Shown here: piece after piece, positions 32,704 to 32,724 of the stretch
Layout of the letters: each line of letters begins with the position of its first letter
How positions within the stretch are numbered: the stretch's first letter is position 1
Source of the DNA: Candidatus Latescibacterota bacterium
GTDB taxonomy: Bacteria > Krumholzibacteriota > Krumholzibacteriia > G020349025
NCBI GenBank assembly: GCA_020349025.1
Contig: CP070763.1
Span: 3,105,761-3,138,484, forward strand
DNA: 32,724 nt
Reading direction: 5' to 3'
Program-made: the position numbers and the translations under genes
The notes under the pieces: model-generated
What the model saw: the letters and a program-made list of their open reading frames with translations, nothing else
Told to the model about the DNA's origin: nothing
The model's database searches: none

Positions 32704-32724
32704 ACGGCGCCGACGCGGCCGTGG

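Overview
This window comes from a GC-rich, double-membraned (Gram-negative) bacterium. The evidence is two RND efflux systems with periplasmic adaptors, an outer-membrane channel lipoprotein, several lipoboxes, and very strong G/C bias at third codon positions. A high-GC pseudomonadote or a myxococcote/deltaproteobacterial lineage would fit, but no rRNA or marker gene settles it. I saw no tRNA, rRNA, CRISPR array, insertion sequence or prophage. It reads as chromosomal sequence with one decayed gene and one interrupted gene.

Layout. (1) Positions 1-6790 hold a tight efflux operon: a TetR-family repressor behind a promoter covered by a 14+14 nt inverted repeat, then an OprM-type outer-membrane factor, an RND adaptor and an RND permease. 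Every junction is a 4-bp start/stop overlap. The adaptor frame is broken by one in-frame TAA at 2823, with normal adaptor sequence on both sides. (2) Positions 6941-11667 hold a K+-type channel with an RCK domain, a CPA-type cation/proton antiporter with a TrkA-N domain, and an unrecognised 558-aa protein with a possible GNAT-like core. (3) Positions 11668-15431 hold the 3' remnant of an M48 metalloprotease on the minus strand, an exported M20 dipeptidase, a redoxin-like protein without a CxxC motif, and an NmrA-type NAD(P)-binding protein. (4) Positions 15453-19723 hold a GT-C/AftB-like membrane glycosyltransferase, a divergent Fpg/Nei DNA glycosylase and an unrecognised 452-aa protein.

(5) Positions 27991-19741 on the minus strand hold a DUF4397 lipoprotein, followed after a hairpin by six closely packed genes. 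These are an SRPBCC-SDR fusion (TIGR01777), an SDR-DUF2867 fusion, a DUF523-DUF1722 protein, a class II CPD photolyase, a META-domain lipoprotein and a fold-type II PLP enzyme. The first four resemble the photolyase-centred stress modules that many proteobacteria place under light control, but no MerR/LitR/CarH regulator is visible here. (6) Positions 28348-32627 hold a second, two-gene RND adaptor/permease operon without its own outer-membrane factor, ended by a strong intrinsic terminator at 32668-32703.

I do not see a clearly new biological system. The best leads are the interrupted adaptor, the photolyase/desulfidase/SDR-fusion operon with its unexplained META-PLP tail, and the two unrecognised proteins (9991-11667 and 18365-19723).
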